Notes under the pieces: model-generated | What the model saw: only the letters and a program-made list of their open reading frames with translations | Told to the model about the DNA's origin: nothing | Databases searched by the model: none | Assembly (NCBI RefSeq): GCF_024137025.1 | Contig: NZ_JAMYJR010000022.1 | Span: 1-48,857 of the forward strand | From: Paractinoplanes aksuensis | GTDB lineage: Bacteria; Actinomycetota; Actinomycetes; Mycobacteriales; Micromonosporaceae | Length of the DNA: 48,857 nt | Reading direction: 5' to 3' | Position numbers and translations under genes: made by a program | Part shown: piece by piece, positions 16,601 to 24,207 of the stretch | How positions within the stretch are numbered: the first letter of the stretch is position 1 | Layout of the letters: every line of letters begins with the position of its first letter

Positions 16601-18760
16601 CCCCTGCTGATCGGGGGTGCGGTCGCCATTGCGTACGCGATGGCCGCCGTCGCCGCCCTCGAGCCCGCCGCCGCGCTGTGCCGGGCCGGCGCGGCCGCCG
16701 CCGTCCTGCTCCACGCTGTCCTGTCGTCGTTGGCCCGGCCCTGGTCGACCGCACTGGCCCTGCTGCTCGTGGTGATGATCGGCGCACTGACCGCGGTCAT
16801 GGCCCGTACGCCGGTGGCCACCATCGAAAGCCCGCCGCCCGGCACTCCCCTGCCCCTGCCCGGCCGGTTCTGGTCGCCGTCGACCGTCTCCGAGGCCGAC
16901 CTGGCCCGCGACGACACCGGCATGCCCCGCCACCGGGCCCAGATCGGCGGGGCCGCCACCGGCGCGATCATGCTGGCCCTGCCCGGCGTGCTGGCCTCGG
17001 TCGCGGCCGACCAGGGGCACGGGGCCCAGGTGTTGCTGACGGCCGCGCTCGCCGCGTCCAGCCTCAGCCTGGCCCTGCTCGCGCTGACCGGCCGCTACAT
17101 CGCCCAGTTCCTGCCATGGGCCACGGTCGGCCTGGTCCTCGGCGCGACCATCACCGCCTTCGCGTCCATTCCCACCCCGTACCCGACCGCCCTCTACGCG
17201 GCCGCCGCGGCCCTGCTCGGCGTGCTGGCCGAGCTGCTGCGCGGCTCGATCCCCGCGCCCGGCATCACGCTGGCCCGCGAGGGCGTGTTCACCGGGGCCG
17301 GCCGCTACCCGGTCCGCCGCTGGACCACGGCCCGCCCACTGGGCCTGACCGGCCGCTGGCTGGTCGACCCGGCCACCAGCGCGGTCGTCCTGGCCCTGGT
17401 GCCGACGATCCTGGCCCTGTTCTCGATCGCCCCCGCGCTCAAGGCGGCGCTGGTCGACCCGCTGGGTCAGCTCTCGCGCATCTGGGACGGCCCGATCGCG
17501 GCGCTGGCCCAGCCCTCGTCGGGCAATGTCGACGGCACCAGCGTCCTCGCGATCGTGCTGCTCACCGGGGCGGCCGCGCTGGCCGCGGTCGGTTTCGGGG
17601 GCAAGGCGTCCGAGGCCGTGCCGGTGATCCTGCCCGGCCTGGCCATCACCATCCTGATCGCCCCGATCGCTCTGCACGCGTCCTACCCGACGGCCACCAC
17701 GGCCGCCCTGGTCGTGTTCACGATCTCGATGCTCGGCCTGGCCCTGACCCCGCCGCCGGCCGGCCGCCGCTCGTCGCTGCTCGGCACGACCCGCACGATC
17801 GTCTTCGTGATCGGGCTGCTGGCCGGCAACGCGGGCCTGGCCGGCAGCCTCGCCCAGCAGCGGCTCACGCTGTTCACGCTGGGCAGCGCGATCCTGGTCG
17901 GGCTGGTCGCCGCGCTCGGCGGCCGCAGCCGCTTCGCCCGCATCCTGGGCTGGATCTTCGCCGCCGTGATGGGCCAGTTCTTCGTGCTGACCGCGGCCAT
18001 CGCGGCCGGGGTCGAGCGTCCCTGGGCCGCGTTCGGGGTGCTGGCCGTCGGGGCCGCGCTGCTGATCCTCGAGGCCACGGTGCCCCGCCTCGGCCTGCCG
18101 CAATACCGCGCCGAGGCGTCCACTGTCGAATGGAGCGGCTACGCGTCGGCGCTGCTGGCCGGCGTGATGGCGTTCGACTCCCCCGCCCACCTGGCCGCGA
18201 TGCTGGCCGCCTGGGGCGCCGTCCTCGGGCTGGCCGCGGCCCGTCTCGGCCGCCCGGCCAGCCAGCGGCGGGCGCTGTTCTGGACGGCGGTCGCCTTCGA
18301 GATCGTCGGCGTGTGGCTGTTCGTGGCGCTGGCCGACGTCGCGCTGCCCGAGGCGTACACGTTGCCGTTCGCCGCGCTGGCCCTGCTGGTCGGGGTCATC
18401 GAGTCGCGCGACCGCCCCGATCTGAGCAGTTGGGCCGCGTACGGTCCGGCCCTGCTGGCCGCGTTCGTGCCGACGATCGGCATCGTGCTGGCCGGCAACG
18501 GTGGCGAGCTGCGCGAGGTGCTGTTGTTGCTGGCCGCGGTGGCCACCCTGATCGTCGGTTCACGCAACCGCCAGCAGGCCCCGGTCGTCGTGGGCGCGGT
18601 GGCCACGATCTTCGCCGCCATCCACTTCGCCAGCACGCTGGTCGGCCCGTGGCTGGTGCTGGTGCCGCTCGGCGTGATCCTGCTCTGGGTCGGCGCCACC
18701 AACGAGAACCGCCGCCGCACCCGCGAAGGGTTGCGCGGGCGCCTGGCCGAGATGCGGTAG
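13646..18760 (+). CDS. Giant polytopic membrane protein with coiled-coil and Pro-rich N terminus
   Basis: Start placed at GTG 13646, preceded by GAGGAGG 4 nt upstream. The product has 1,704 residues. Residues 5-55 form a heptad-like coiled coil, followed by a basic patch (KKKATKPTKSRRVRRR) and a Pro-rich stretch with three poly-Pro runs up to about residue 150. The remaining 1,500 residues are Ala/Leu/Val-rich with several dozen hydrophobic segments in repeated blocks, interrupted by short charged loops. No catalytic motif is seen. It resembles large actinomycete membrane proteins of unknown role that start with a coiled coil. The N-terminal part is probably cytoplasmic and could bind SH3-like or cytoskeletal partners, which is inference. 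Confidence 0.85.
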   Translation: MAQAEQPDSYDDELSRIEASIADLKIRDMAAAKERTQIAAKIQAAQFQRDILAHANTKKKATKPTKSRRVRRREPDEFPPPPPPTGGPAEEPPPPPPPSSKRTGPRPDWAPPGSAHTGPPGVATDGVTMLVDDPPPTERVAPPPRRSAGFTGAEHHPPEASSQSVQNILLALGALLIGVAAVVFAGVAVSNPFARALILALATTTALVAAPGIARRGLSSTGETVAWVGLILLPLTLFALHGSELTGGASVPVPLYLGITFAITAVASFAYAGATRLAAPRYATVVAAQPVPLLLAEPMIQSPAGWGMALTVVAVLDLLLLTTVIRRGRLVPQWPWGRPVAADREHQDPVLLAEDAPERPESAREEPDLILHGTTERRRKGWLRTRIFPGPRPAGAPAAGSVPIAPPAAPPSADWLRELTFALLCVASAGALLYSSVALLQARVLPDALRSGLVLVLAALTAFAAAWLLDNLTARNIAGAVLALSVIGATARIADVVSPPWTLAVAAAAIAVTGAVVTLVPPEVRRGPQIASAVALALISLILVLDCLRAAFLPLQAARPVWHADPAVYTQRMAEAAGDLGWLLAFSALLVTIAAALALPPSVRHEGAVAGIALTALAVPASLGLGWSGAPWPLVIAAVGIGAAGLAATTRRIAIVHVAAAGVVGLFGAGAALGAAWLTAAVLTAIAGAGVMIAVAARQIPIRLYAWLVGDWASGAAALALPGAVVTAALAVADQGQGPPATEAVTVPALAVGFLAVAATLSYAAVFQVARRDISLPLTVGTGLGAIALALAALLAPGATAPDVWVGALLLVAAGLLFFSKSIDNGRRSDRVLDGPDIAAAAATVAICGALARVFALAFPAAPLAVAGVVVLIVALGVAVLPEEWSRGPNRGLAVAGVVVGAIAGYLALAGAIRMLGVSADLWDADLSRFPAPAPGAWQAPFALVVVSIAAALAAPRPWSHLFSAIAGAAAAIGAPFALGLPWWSPLLIGGAVAIAYAMAAVAALEPAAALCRAGAAAAVLLHAVLSSLARPWSTALALLLVVMIGALTAVMARTPVATIESPPPGTPLPLPGRFWSPSTVSEADLARDDTGMPRHRAQIGGAATGAIMLALPGVLASVAADQGHGAQVLLTAALAASSLSLALLALTGRYIAQFLPWATVGLVLGATITAFASIPTPYPTALYAAAAALLGVLAELLRGSIPAPGITLAREGVFTGAGRYPVRRWTTARPLGLTGRWLVDPATSAVVLALVPTILALFSIAPALKAALVDPLGQLSRIWDGPIAALAQPSSGNVDGTSVLAIVLLTGAAALAAVGFGGKASEAVPVILPGLAITILIAPIALHASYPTATTAALVVFTISMLGLALTPPPAGRRSSLLGTTRTIVFVIGLLAGNAGLAGSLAQQRLTLFTLGSAILVGLVAALGGRSRFARILGWIFAAVMGQFFVLTAAIAAGVERPWAAFGVLAVGAALLILEATVPRLGLPQYRAEASTVEWSGYASALLAGVMAFDSPAHLAAMLAAWGAVLGLAAARLGRPASQRRALFWTAVAFEIVGVWLFVALADVALPEAYTLPFAALALLVGVIESRDRPDLSSWAAYGPALLAAFVPTIGIVLAGNGGELREVLLLLAAVATLIVGSRNRQQAPVVVGAVATIFAAIHFASTLVGPWLVLVPLGVILLWVGATNENRRRTREGLRGRLAEMR

Positions 18761-18789
18761 CGACACCGCGGCGGCCGTACATTAGCGGC

Positions 18790-19404
18790 GTGAGAATCAT
18801 CCATGTCGTGACGCATCCCGAGGCGACCCACCACGTCGACGGGCTGGTCGGCGGCTGGTACGACTCCGACCTCACCCCACGTGGGCTGGCTCAGGCCGCG
18901 CGGATCGCTTCGCTGCTGGCTTCCGTGGCCCCGAAGCCTGAGATCTACTCGTCGGATCTGCTGCGCACGCGCCGTACGGCCGAGGTCATCGCGGCGAAGC
19001 TGGGCACGGTCGTGACACTCGACAGCGACCTGCGCGAGAAATCGTTCGGCGAGGCCGGCGGGAAACCGCAGTCCTGGTTGGACGAACGCTTCGTGCCCCC
19101 GCCCGAGTTCGGCGAGCGCATGCGCCACGACGAGGGCCTACCCGGCGCCGAGACGAAGTGGGACCTGGCCGTCCGCGTCTACGCGGCGGTGGAGCGCATC
19201 CTGAAGTCGGACGCGCCCCACCAGGTGATCGTCACGCACGGCATGGCCGCCACTTTTGTGCTGGCGGCCTGGATCGAGATGCCGCTGGAATCAGCGGGCC
19301 GGATGGCGTTCCGCTTCTCCCCCGGCGGCATCACGACCCTGCGCGAGGACGACCTGTTCCACAACCACGCGATCGTCGCGCTGAACGACGTCACGCATCT
19401 TTAG
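18790..19404 (+). CDS. Histidine phosphatase superfamily protein with a variant RHG motif
   Basis: The 204-residue product starts at GTG 18790, 29 nt after the giant membrane protein gene. The usual N-terminal R-H-G motif is replaced by T-H-P in IIHVVTHPEATHH: the putative nucleophilic His remains while the phosphate-binding Arg is missing. Other family parts are present: DSDLTPRGLAQA, YSSDLLRTRRTAEVIA with the second Arg, and VIVTHGMAATF with the second His. The fold is therefore clear but the substrate is not; phosphoglycerate mutase activity is unlikely. Its last 14 nt overlap the convergent methyltransferase gene. Confidence 0.85.
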   Translation: MRIIHVVTHPEATHHVDGLVGGWYDSDLTPRGLAQAARIASLLASVAPKPEIYSSDLLRTRRTAEVIAAKLGTVVTLDSDLREKSFGEAGGKPQSWLDERFVPPPEFGERMRHDEGLPGAETKWDLAVRVYAAVERILKSDAPHQVIVTHGMAATFVLAAWIEMPLESAGRMAFRFSPGGITTLREDDLFHNHAIVALNDVTHL

Positions 19405-20122
19405 GACGAACACTCCCCAGCCCAGATAGCGGCGCTGGTAGCGGACGTAGTCGAGCGGAGCCGTGACACTCTGGGGCCAGCTCGTCGTCCGGGTTGGCGT
19501 CCAGCCAGGTGCGGATGGTCATCCACTGCGCCGCGACATAGCGGTCCCAGCTGTCCTCGTCGGCCAGCACCATCTCGACCAGATCCCAGCCCAGCCGCCC
19601 GAACAACTCGACCAGCCCGGGCAGGTCATGGAAGTCGGACCTGGCCTGCGCGTGACAGCCCCGGACGGCCTCGTCGCTGGGCGGATCCTCCCGCCAGAAG
19701 GGCTCGCCGACCAGCACCAGCCCACCCGGCCGCAGGCTACGAGCCAGAAGATCCAGAGTTCCCGGTACGCCACCACCGATCCAGGTCGCGCCGACGCACG
19801 CGGCGATGTCGACCGGCTCGGGCGCAACAAACCCGGCCGCGTCATCGTGCACAAAAGCGACGCGTTCGCCGACGCCCAACTCGCTTGCTCGCCGCCGGGC
19901 CTGCTCGCCGAAGACCGTACTGATGTCGACACCGAGACCGGTGATGCCGTGATCCCGGCTCCAGGTGCTCACCATCTCGCCGGTGCCACAGGCCAGATCG
20001 AGCATGCTCGCGCCGGCCGTCAGACGCAGCGCCCGCCCGAGGTCAGCCAGCTTGACCTCGGACAACGGATTGTGAATACGGTGATGCTGCTCGCGAACAA
20101 CAAAACTACGTGGAAGATCCAC
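19391..20122 (-). CDS. Class I SAM-dependent methyltransferase with probable 3' frameshift
   Basis: The 243-residue product contains motif I LDLACGTGEM (41-50), GVDIS, and a post-I region ending in GGLVLVGEPFWRE, so the SAM fold is intact. Start is GTG 20122 behind GAGGGG. From DDELAPE onward the reading frame gives a Pro/Leu-rich tail. The +1 frame instead encodes APLDYVRYQRRYLGWGVFVLK, a far more plausible C terminus. Removing one base from the C4 run (plus-strand GGGG at 19473-19476) restores it, though the corrected frame would then run on to a stop at 19291, inside the phosphatase gene. This may be a real mutation or a sequencing error. A 15-residue peptide ORF lies 12 nt upstream. Substrate unknown. 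Confidence 0.8.
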   Translation of the reverse strand: MDLPRSFVVREQHHRIHNPLSEVKLADLGRALRLTAGASMLDLACGTGEMVSTWSRDHGITGLGVDISTVFGEQARRRASELGVGERVAFVHDDAAGFVAPEPVDIAACVGATWIGGGVPGTLDLLARSLRPGGLVLVGEPFWREDPPSDEAVRGCHAQARSDFHDLPGLVELFGRLGWDLVEMVLADEDSWDRYVAAQWMTIRTWLDANPDDELAPECHGSARLRPLPAPLSGLGSVRPKDA

Positions 20123-20134
20123 TTCTGCTACCCC

Positions 20135-20182
20135 TCAGGCCGAAAACTCGAACAGTCCAAAGAATTCGACGAGAACCGGCAT
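20135..20182 (-). CDS. 15-residue Phe-rich peptide ORF upstream of the methyltransferase
   Basis: An ATG at 20182 lies 8 nt after a perfect GGAGG (20195-20191) and opens 15 codons, MPVLVEFFGLFEFSA, then TGA. The methyltransferase GTG follows 12 nt later on the same strand. The strong ribosome binding site in an otherwise gene-free stretch argues for translation. It may be a leader peptide tuning the methyltransferase, a hydrophobic membrane mini-protein, or a peptide substrate for the enzyme. None of these is proven. Confidence 0.5.
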   Translation of the reverse strand: MPVLVEFFGLFEFSA

Positions 20183-20195
20183 GTGAAGCACCTCC

Positions 20196-20565
20196 ACAAA
20201 ACGACACGAGACCCGGACCGTGCGCCGCGCCACGAACCATCACCATGGATTTCTCGCGGCCGTGGGCACAGTCCGACAGCGCGGCTGGCCGAACGCGGCA
20301 ATCGGCTTGACCACCATCACCGGCGTCACCGCAGCAGCGATCCAGGCCCGCTCCACGGACGAGGCCGAGGCGATCGCGATCGGTCGACCCACCGCCCTTC
20401 GTCCGGGCCGTCGCGGCCCAGGTCAAGGCACGCGTGGTGCCGGTCTGGGCGCCGGTCTGGCCGCCCTGACCAACCGTGGAAATGGCTCGGTAGCTGAAGC
20501 CCTCTGGTTCACCGACCTGGTCGCTCGAGCCAAGACCGCCGTCCAGAAGTAGATGACAGACCCAT
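20196..20565. other. Stretch without a convincing gene
   Basis: A plus-strand frame at 20220-20552 (110 codons, GTG start, ending ARAKTAVQK) has fairly GC-rich third positions but no ribosome binding site and matches no family I know. A shifted frame around 20,380-20,470 also reads like protein (PPFVRAVAAQVKARVVPVW) before a stop. This could be a decayed gene that has lost its frame. I do not call an intact gene here. Confidence 0.4.
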
Positions 20566-21018
20566 TCACCCTGGGAGCGCGTCGTTCGCGCCCGGGTAGT
20601 TCGCCCACCACTTGTCGCGTCGGTGCTTGGTGAGGACGCCGTTCAGCCGGGACAGCAGCAGGATGTCGCCGTTGAAAGAGAACGCGGCATCCTCCGCTCC
20701 GGTCGCCAGCACGCGCCGGACGACCGTGAGCATGTTCGTCACCTGCCAGGCGACGTCGGGCACCTCTTTGTCCATGCGGAAACCGACCGAGGCGGCCGGT
20801 TCCGGTTCCCACTCCCACGAGCCTTGATCGGTCAGCACCTCGACGTACCGGCTGCCGCCGGACCTGATGGTGGCGGCAAAGCCGTACCGCTCGTTCACCA
20901 CCGCCACAAGGAGTGGTCCGGGGCCATCCGGGCGTTCGTCGTGCTCGGGGAACGCCCGCGCCGCCACCTGCTCAGCGGGCGTGTCCCCGGCGAGAATCAA
21001 GTCGTACTCGATCGCCAT
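20566..21018 (-). CDS. SitI3-like immunity protein
   Basis: The 150-residue product starts at ATG 21018, 10 nt after the stop of the toxin-like gene; an earlier in-frame start at 21054 would overlap that gene. The sequence MAIEYDLILAG at the start, the RYGFAATIRSGGSRYVEV middle and the helix WQVTNMLTVVRRVLATGAEDAAFSFNGD look like the SitI3 family, named after a Myxococcus polymorphic-toxin immunity protein. It is small, acidic and soluble, as expected of an inhibitor that sits in the cytoplasm. The toxin / immunity gene order, tight spacing and same strand support neutralisation of the adjacent nuclease-like protein. Family assignment is from memory of the pattern. Confidence 0.7.
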   Translation of the reverse strand: MAIEYDLILAGDTPAEQVAARAFPEHDERPDGPGPLLVAVVNERYGFAATIRSGGSRYVEVLTDQGSWEWEPEPAASVGFRMDKEVPDVAWQVTNMLTVVRRVLATGAEDAAFSFNGDILLLSRLNGVLTKHRRDKWWANYPGANDALPG

Positions 21019-21028
21019 GCTCACGCTC

Positions 21029-21649
21029 TCATTCGACTGTCGAGGGAAGATCAAGTTGAAGGATGCGGCCGTCGGCCGTGATGACCTTGGCTTCTTTGAG
21101 TCCCTCCATGGGCCAGCCGGCGAACTGCGCCTTCAACGCGGAGAGGTCGCCTCGCCAGTCCTCCAGATTGATTACCACTCGCTGGGTCTGGAGGGCGTCT
21201 ATTTTCTCCTCCTGCACGAATCTCCAAATACCACGCGGCGTCTTCATTTCATTCGTCGGTGAGTAGCAGTCGAACACCCGGCCTTCGAGAAGAAAGTCCG
21301 GCTCCTTGAGCGGAGAACCTCGATCTCCGGCCTCCTGACGGGCGCGGGCAACCTCGTCGCTCGTCGGGTTCTGTTTGATCTGCCATCCCTTCGCCGCCAG
21401 TATGTCGGCGGCGGAGTTCTCCATCTCCAAGGACCGCCGGCCGCTCTCGTCGAGCCCTGGCCGAAGAACGGTTCGCCGCCCCTCGGGAGTGGCTCCCTCG
21501 GCACCCGAGCGATGGGTGATCAGATCGTCGTTCTGCATTCGGGCCGCGCCCACCCGGCCGGCGGGCATTGCCTTGGCGACGATCTCTTGTCCTTCGCGCA
21601 CGCTCCGCGGAGGCTGCCTTTCGCCGTCGCCCCGTCTTCGCTTCGCCAC
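21029..21649 (-). CDS. CdiA_C-like nuclease toxin domain without delivery region
   Basis: The C-terminal 120 residues fit the CdiA C-terminal nuclease domain found in contact-dependent and polymorphic toxins. SLEMENSAADILAAKGWQIKQNP is followed by EPDFLLEGRVFDCYSP, RFVQEEKIDALQTQRVVINL and VITADGRILQLDL. The Asp residues of the PDFLLEGRVFD segment are plausible catalytic residues. No secretion signal, repeats or trafficking domain precede it: the frame opens at GTG 21649 after a stop only eight codons earlier. Just upstream a GGGAGGAG leads into a frame of ten codons (VVDDLSRRGE) that ends in TAG, so the N terminus may be a truncated or frameshifted remnant. Base composition is less GC-rich than the neighbours, hinting at transfer. 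Confidence 0.65.
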   Translation of the reverse strand: MAKRRRGDGERQPPRSVREGQEIVAKAMPAGRVGAARMQNDDLITHRSGAEGATPEGRRTVLRPGLDESGRRSLEMENSAADILAAKGWQIKQNPTSDEVARARQEAGDRGSPLKEPDFLLEGRVFDCYSPTNEMKTPRGIWRFVQEEKIDALQTQRVVINLEDWRGDLSALKAQFAGWPMEGLKEAKVITADGRILQLDLPSTVE

Positions 21650-21747
21650 AGCGCCGCTATTCGCCGCGCCGGCTCAAGTCGTCCACCACGGACCACTCCT
21701 CCCGCCGGGTGAGCCTTTCAGTTAAATCGACGAAGGCAAATCCCGGG

Positions 21748-23248
21748 TCAGGGGCGGGGTTCGGGGTGGCAGAGTTGGGGGTTGGCCAGTTCGGCGCAGG
21801 GGCGGTCGCCCTGGGCTCGGATGATGTCGGCGCCGTCCTGGGTGGTCAGGTAGCGCAGGAAGTCCGCCGCCACCTAGTGGGCGTCCGGGTCGCCGTGGGT
21901 GTAGCCGAGTTCGGTTTCCCACAACGGGTAGGTGCCGTGGTCGGCGTCGGGCACGGTGGCGGGGCGGCCGTCGATGCTGACCAGGGCCAGGCCCTCACGG
22001 TCCGTGGCGGCTCCCAGTTCGCTGTAACCGAGCGCGCCCGGCATGTCCGCCACGGCGCGTAGCACGTCGTCGGTGGAGTTGCGGGCGCAGCGCACGACGC
22101 CGGTCGGGGCACCCGGATCACGGTCGCGGCAGTTGTCGGAGTTGCTGCCGGGTTCGCGGGCGCCGCCGAGCACCCGGCGCTGGACCGCCGCTCTCGTGCC
22201 CGAGCCGGGGTTGCGGCTGATCAGGCGGACCGGCACGTCGCGACCGCCGATCTCTTCCCAATTGGTGATCTCGCCGCCGTACAGGCGCCGGAGCTGCGAC
22301 GTGGTCAGGTCGCGGACGCCGGTGTCGGGGTTGACCACCAGTGTGAACAGCACGAATGCGGTTGGCCGGGCGACCAGGCCGGGTATGCCGTCCGGTTTGT
22401 CGCCGTCGGAGAAGGCCAGCACGGCCGCGTTCTCGCCGGCCCGGTCGAGCGCCAGCAGACCCTCGCCGCTGCCGCGCATCTCGAAGCTGAACGTCGCGTC
22501 GGTACAAACGTCCTGGTAGGACTGGGCGGCCTCGCGCACGACCGGTTCGAACGCGGTCGTGCCGGTCAGGGTCAGCGCTCCGGTCGCGCAGTCGATCGGT
22601 GTGCCGGTGTCGCTGCGGAAGAAGACCACCGACTGGGCGACGACCATCAGCGCCAGGAACGCGATCAAGGCCATCGCCCGTTTCGAGGATCCCGTACGGC
22701 TGCGGGTCTCGATGATCCGGCCGTCGCCCACGCCGCCCTTGATGGTGCCGACCACGATCGGATCGGGGTACGGCCCGTCGATCTTCCTGGTGCCGTCGGT
22801 GCTGTCCGGCGCGGCCAGCACCTTGTAGTGGTCGGCGCGGTTCATCGGCACTTTGGGCAGCTCGACCAGGTCGTCGCGCACGGTGAGACCGGCCAGGCTG
22901 GAGCGCAGGTTCTCGTCGCTGAGCTCGGTCACCACGAGTCCGACCACGCGCCGGCCGGGGAAGCTGACCCGGATGCCGGCCTTGTCGTCGTCGCCCACGG
23001 CGTAGTCGTGCTCGTCGATGTTCGTACGCCCGGTGTTCTCTTTTCCGCTGCAGCACGATGCTCGGATCCACGAGGGGGACGCCGTTGTTGCTCAGTTCAC
23101 CGAGCGCGCCCGGCGCGGCGATCTCGCCGACGTCGTTGGCCGTGGTGTCCATCTGGACGCGGTAGCCGAGCCGCTTGCGCCCCTTGAACAGGAACTCGTA
23201 GATGGCCGCGATCGTGGGCACGCCCACACCCAGGGTCGCGAGCGCCAT
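21748..23248 (-). pseudogene. PstS-like substrate-binding protein gene broken by a frameshift and an amber codon
   Basis: The 5' part (ATG 23248) encodes a membrane anchor MALATLGVGVPTIAAIYEF and continues to VDPSIVLQ. The next segment, NTGRTNIDEHDYAVG onward, is in another frame, so one base is gained or lost near 23,041-23,050. The second part has a transmembrane segment (ALIAFLALMVVAQSVVFF) and a PstS-type binding domain: LTGTTAFEPVV, FEMRGSGEGL, LYGGEITNWEEIGG, SRNPGSGTRAAV and ALGYSELGAA. It is then cut by TAG at 21876-21874. After the TAG the same frame runs 41 more sense codons (AADFLRYLTTQDGADIIRAQ) to TGA at 21748, the expected C terminus. Two independent lesions make loss of function likely. 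Confidence 0.85.
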
Positions 23249-23296
23249 ACTCCACCAGAAGTCGATGTCCCGAACTTAGGCGCGCCGTTTGAACGC

Positions 23297-23710
23297 TCAG
23301 TGAAGGTTTCGCACCAGCTGTGGTGAAGGGTTCACAAAGGACTCGTCGACGGTCACGACCGTGGGCACGGTCTCGTTGCCGTCGGCCACCGTCCGCACGG
23401 ACGCTGCGCCGTCAGGGTCGCTCCAGATGTCGACCCAGTGGTAGCGGCCGGCCTGCCGGGCCAGCGAACCGCGCAGCCGCAGGCAGAACGGGCACCCCGG
23501 CCGCCAGTAGATGATGGGCCGGCCGTCGGCCGCTTGAGCGGCGCGCGCCTCGGCGTCGGTGACCGAGCGCGGGAAGGCGCGCGGCGAGACGATCGCCGCG
23601 GCCACGACCAGGACCACGAAGAACGCCAGACCGGGCAGCGAGCCGATCCAGAACCCGCCCAGGACGCCGACCGCGACCAGGAAGGCCGTCGGTTGCCAGC
23701 GCCGCGTCAT
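23297..23710 (-). CDS. Membrane-anchored mycoredoxin/glutaredoxin-like protein
   Basis: Thiol-disulfide reductase of the mycothiol world. Residues 10-42 form one or two membrane helices. A thioredoxin-fold domain follows with active site CPFC (73-76) in YWRPGCPFCLRLR and the cis-Pro in ETVPTVV. The 137-residue size fits actinobacterial membrane mycoredoxins. The ATG at 23710 shares one base with the purE stop; a GTG at 23713 is an alternative. It is the last gene of the YyaL / purK / purE series, so is probably cotranscribed with it. Whether the active site faces the cytoplasm is not certain. Confidence 0.82.
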   Translation of the reverse strand: MTRRWQPTAFLVAVGVLGGFWIGSLPGLAFFVVLVVAAAIVSPRAFPRSVTDAEARAAQAADGRPIIYWRPGCPFCLRLRGSLARQAGRYHWVDIWSDPDGAASVRTVADGNETVPTVVTVDESFVNPSPQLVRNLH

Positions 23711-24207
23711 CACCCCAGCAGTTTCTCACGTAGCGCGGCGTCCTTCTCGGCCACGAGTTGCTCGAGGCTCGCCTGGAAGTTCGCCATCTTCGTACGCAAC
23801 AGAGGGTTGGCCGCGCCGAGGATGCGCACGGCGAGCAGGCCGGCGTTGCGCGCGCCGCCGATCGACACGGTCGCCACCGGCACCCCGGCCGGCATCTGCA
23901 CGATCGAGAGCAGCGAGTCCATGCCGTCGAGGTGCTTGAGCGGCACCGGCACCCCGATCACCGGCAGCGGGGTCAGCGCGGCCACCATGCCCGGCAGGTG
24001 GGCGGCGCCCCCGGCCCCGGCGATGATCGCCTGCAGGCCCCGGCCGGCCGCGCTCTCGGCGTAGTCGACCATCTTGCGGACCGTACGGTGGGCCGAAACG
24101 ACGCCGACCTCGAACGGCACCTCGAACTCGGCGAGGGCCAGCGCCGCCGCCTCCATCGTGGGCCAGTCCGAATCGCTGCCCATGATGATCCCGACGAGCG
24201 GTGCCAT
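23710..24207 (-). CDS. purE: N5-carboxyaminoimidazole ribonucleotide mutase
   Basis: Converts N5-CAIR to CAIR in de novo purine synthesis, using the product of the PurK gene that ends one base before its start. The 165-residue class I PurE has the IIMGSDSDWPTM phosphate-binding loop, VVSAHRT with catalytic His40, and IAGAGGAAHLPGM. All key residues are present. The gap to purK is zero, so they are surely one operon. Confidence 0.97.
   Translation of the reverse strand: MAPLVGIIMGSDSDWPTMEAAALALAEFEVPFEVGVVSAHRTVRKMVDYAESAAGRGLQAIIAGAGGAAHLPGMVAALTPLPVIGVPVPLKHLDGMDSLLSIVQMPAGVPVATVSIGGARNAGLLAVRILGAANPLLRTKMANFQASLEQLVAEKDAALREKLLG

Noticed and set aside
13556..18190. A 1,544-codon open frame on the minus strand opposite the giant membrane protein
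   Set aside because: Its product is only Gly, Arg, Gln, Asp and His-rich low complexity, a mirror of GC-rich codon use in the real gene; the plus-strand gene has a ribosome binding site and membrane helices.
14644..18789. Long plus-strand frame running in front of the histidine phosphatase
   Set aside because: It is an alternate frame within the giant membrane protein, Arg/Gly-rich; the phosphatase homology begins only at GTG 18790.
20220..20552. A 110-codon gene on the plus strand
   Set aside because: No ribosome binding site, no recognisable family, and a competing frame also looks protein-like; kept only as an uncertain decayed region.
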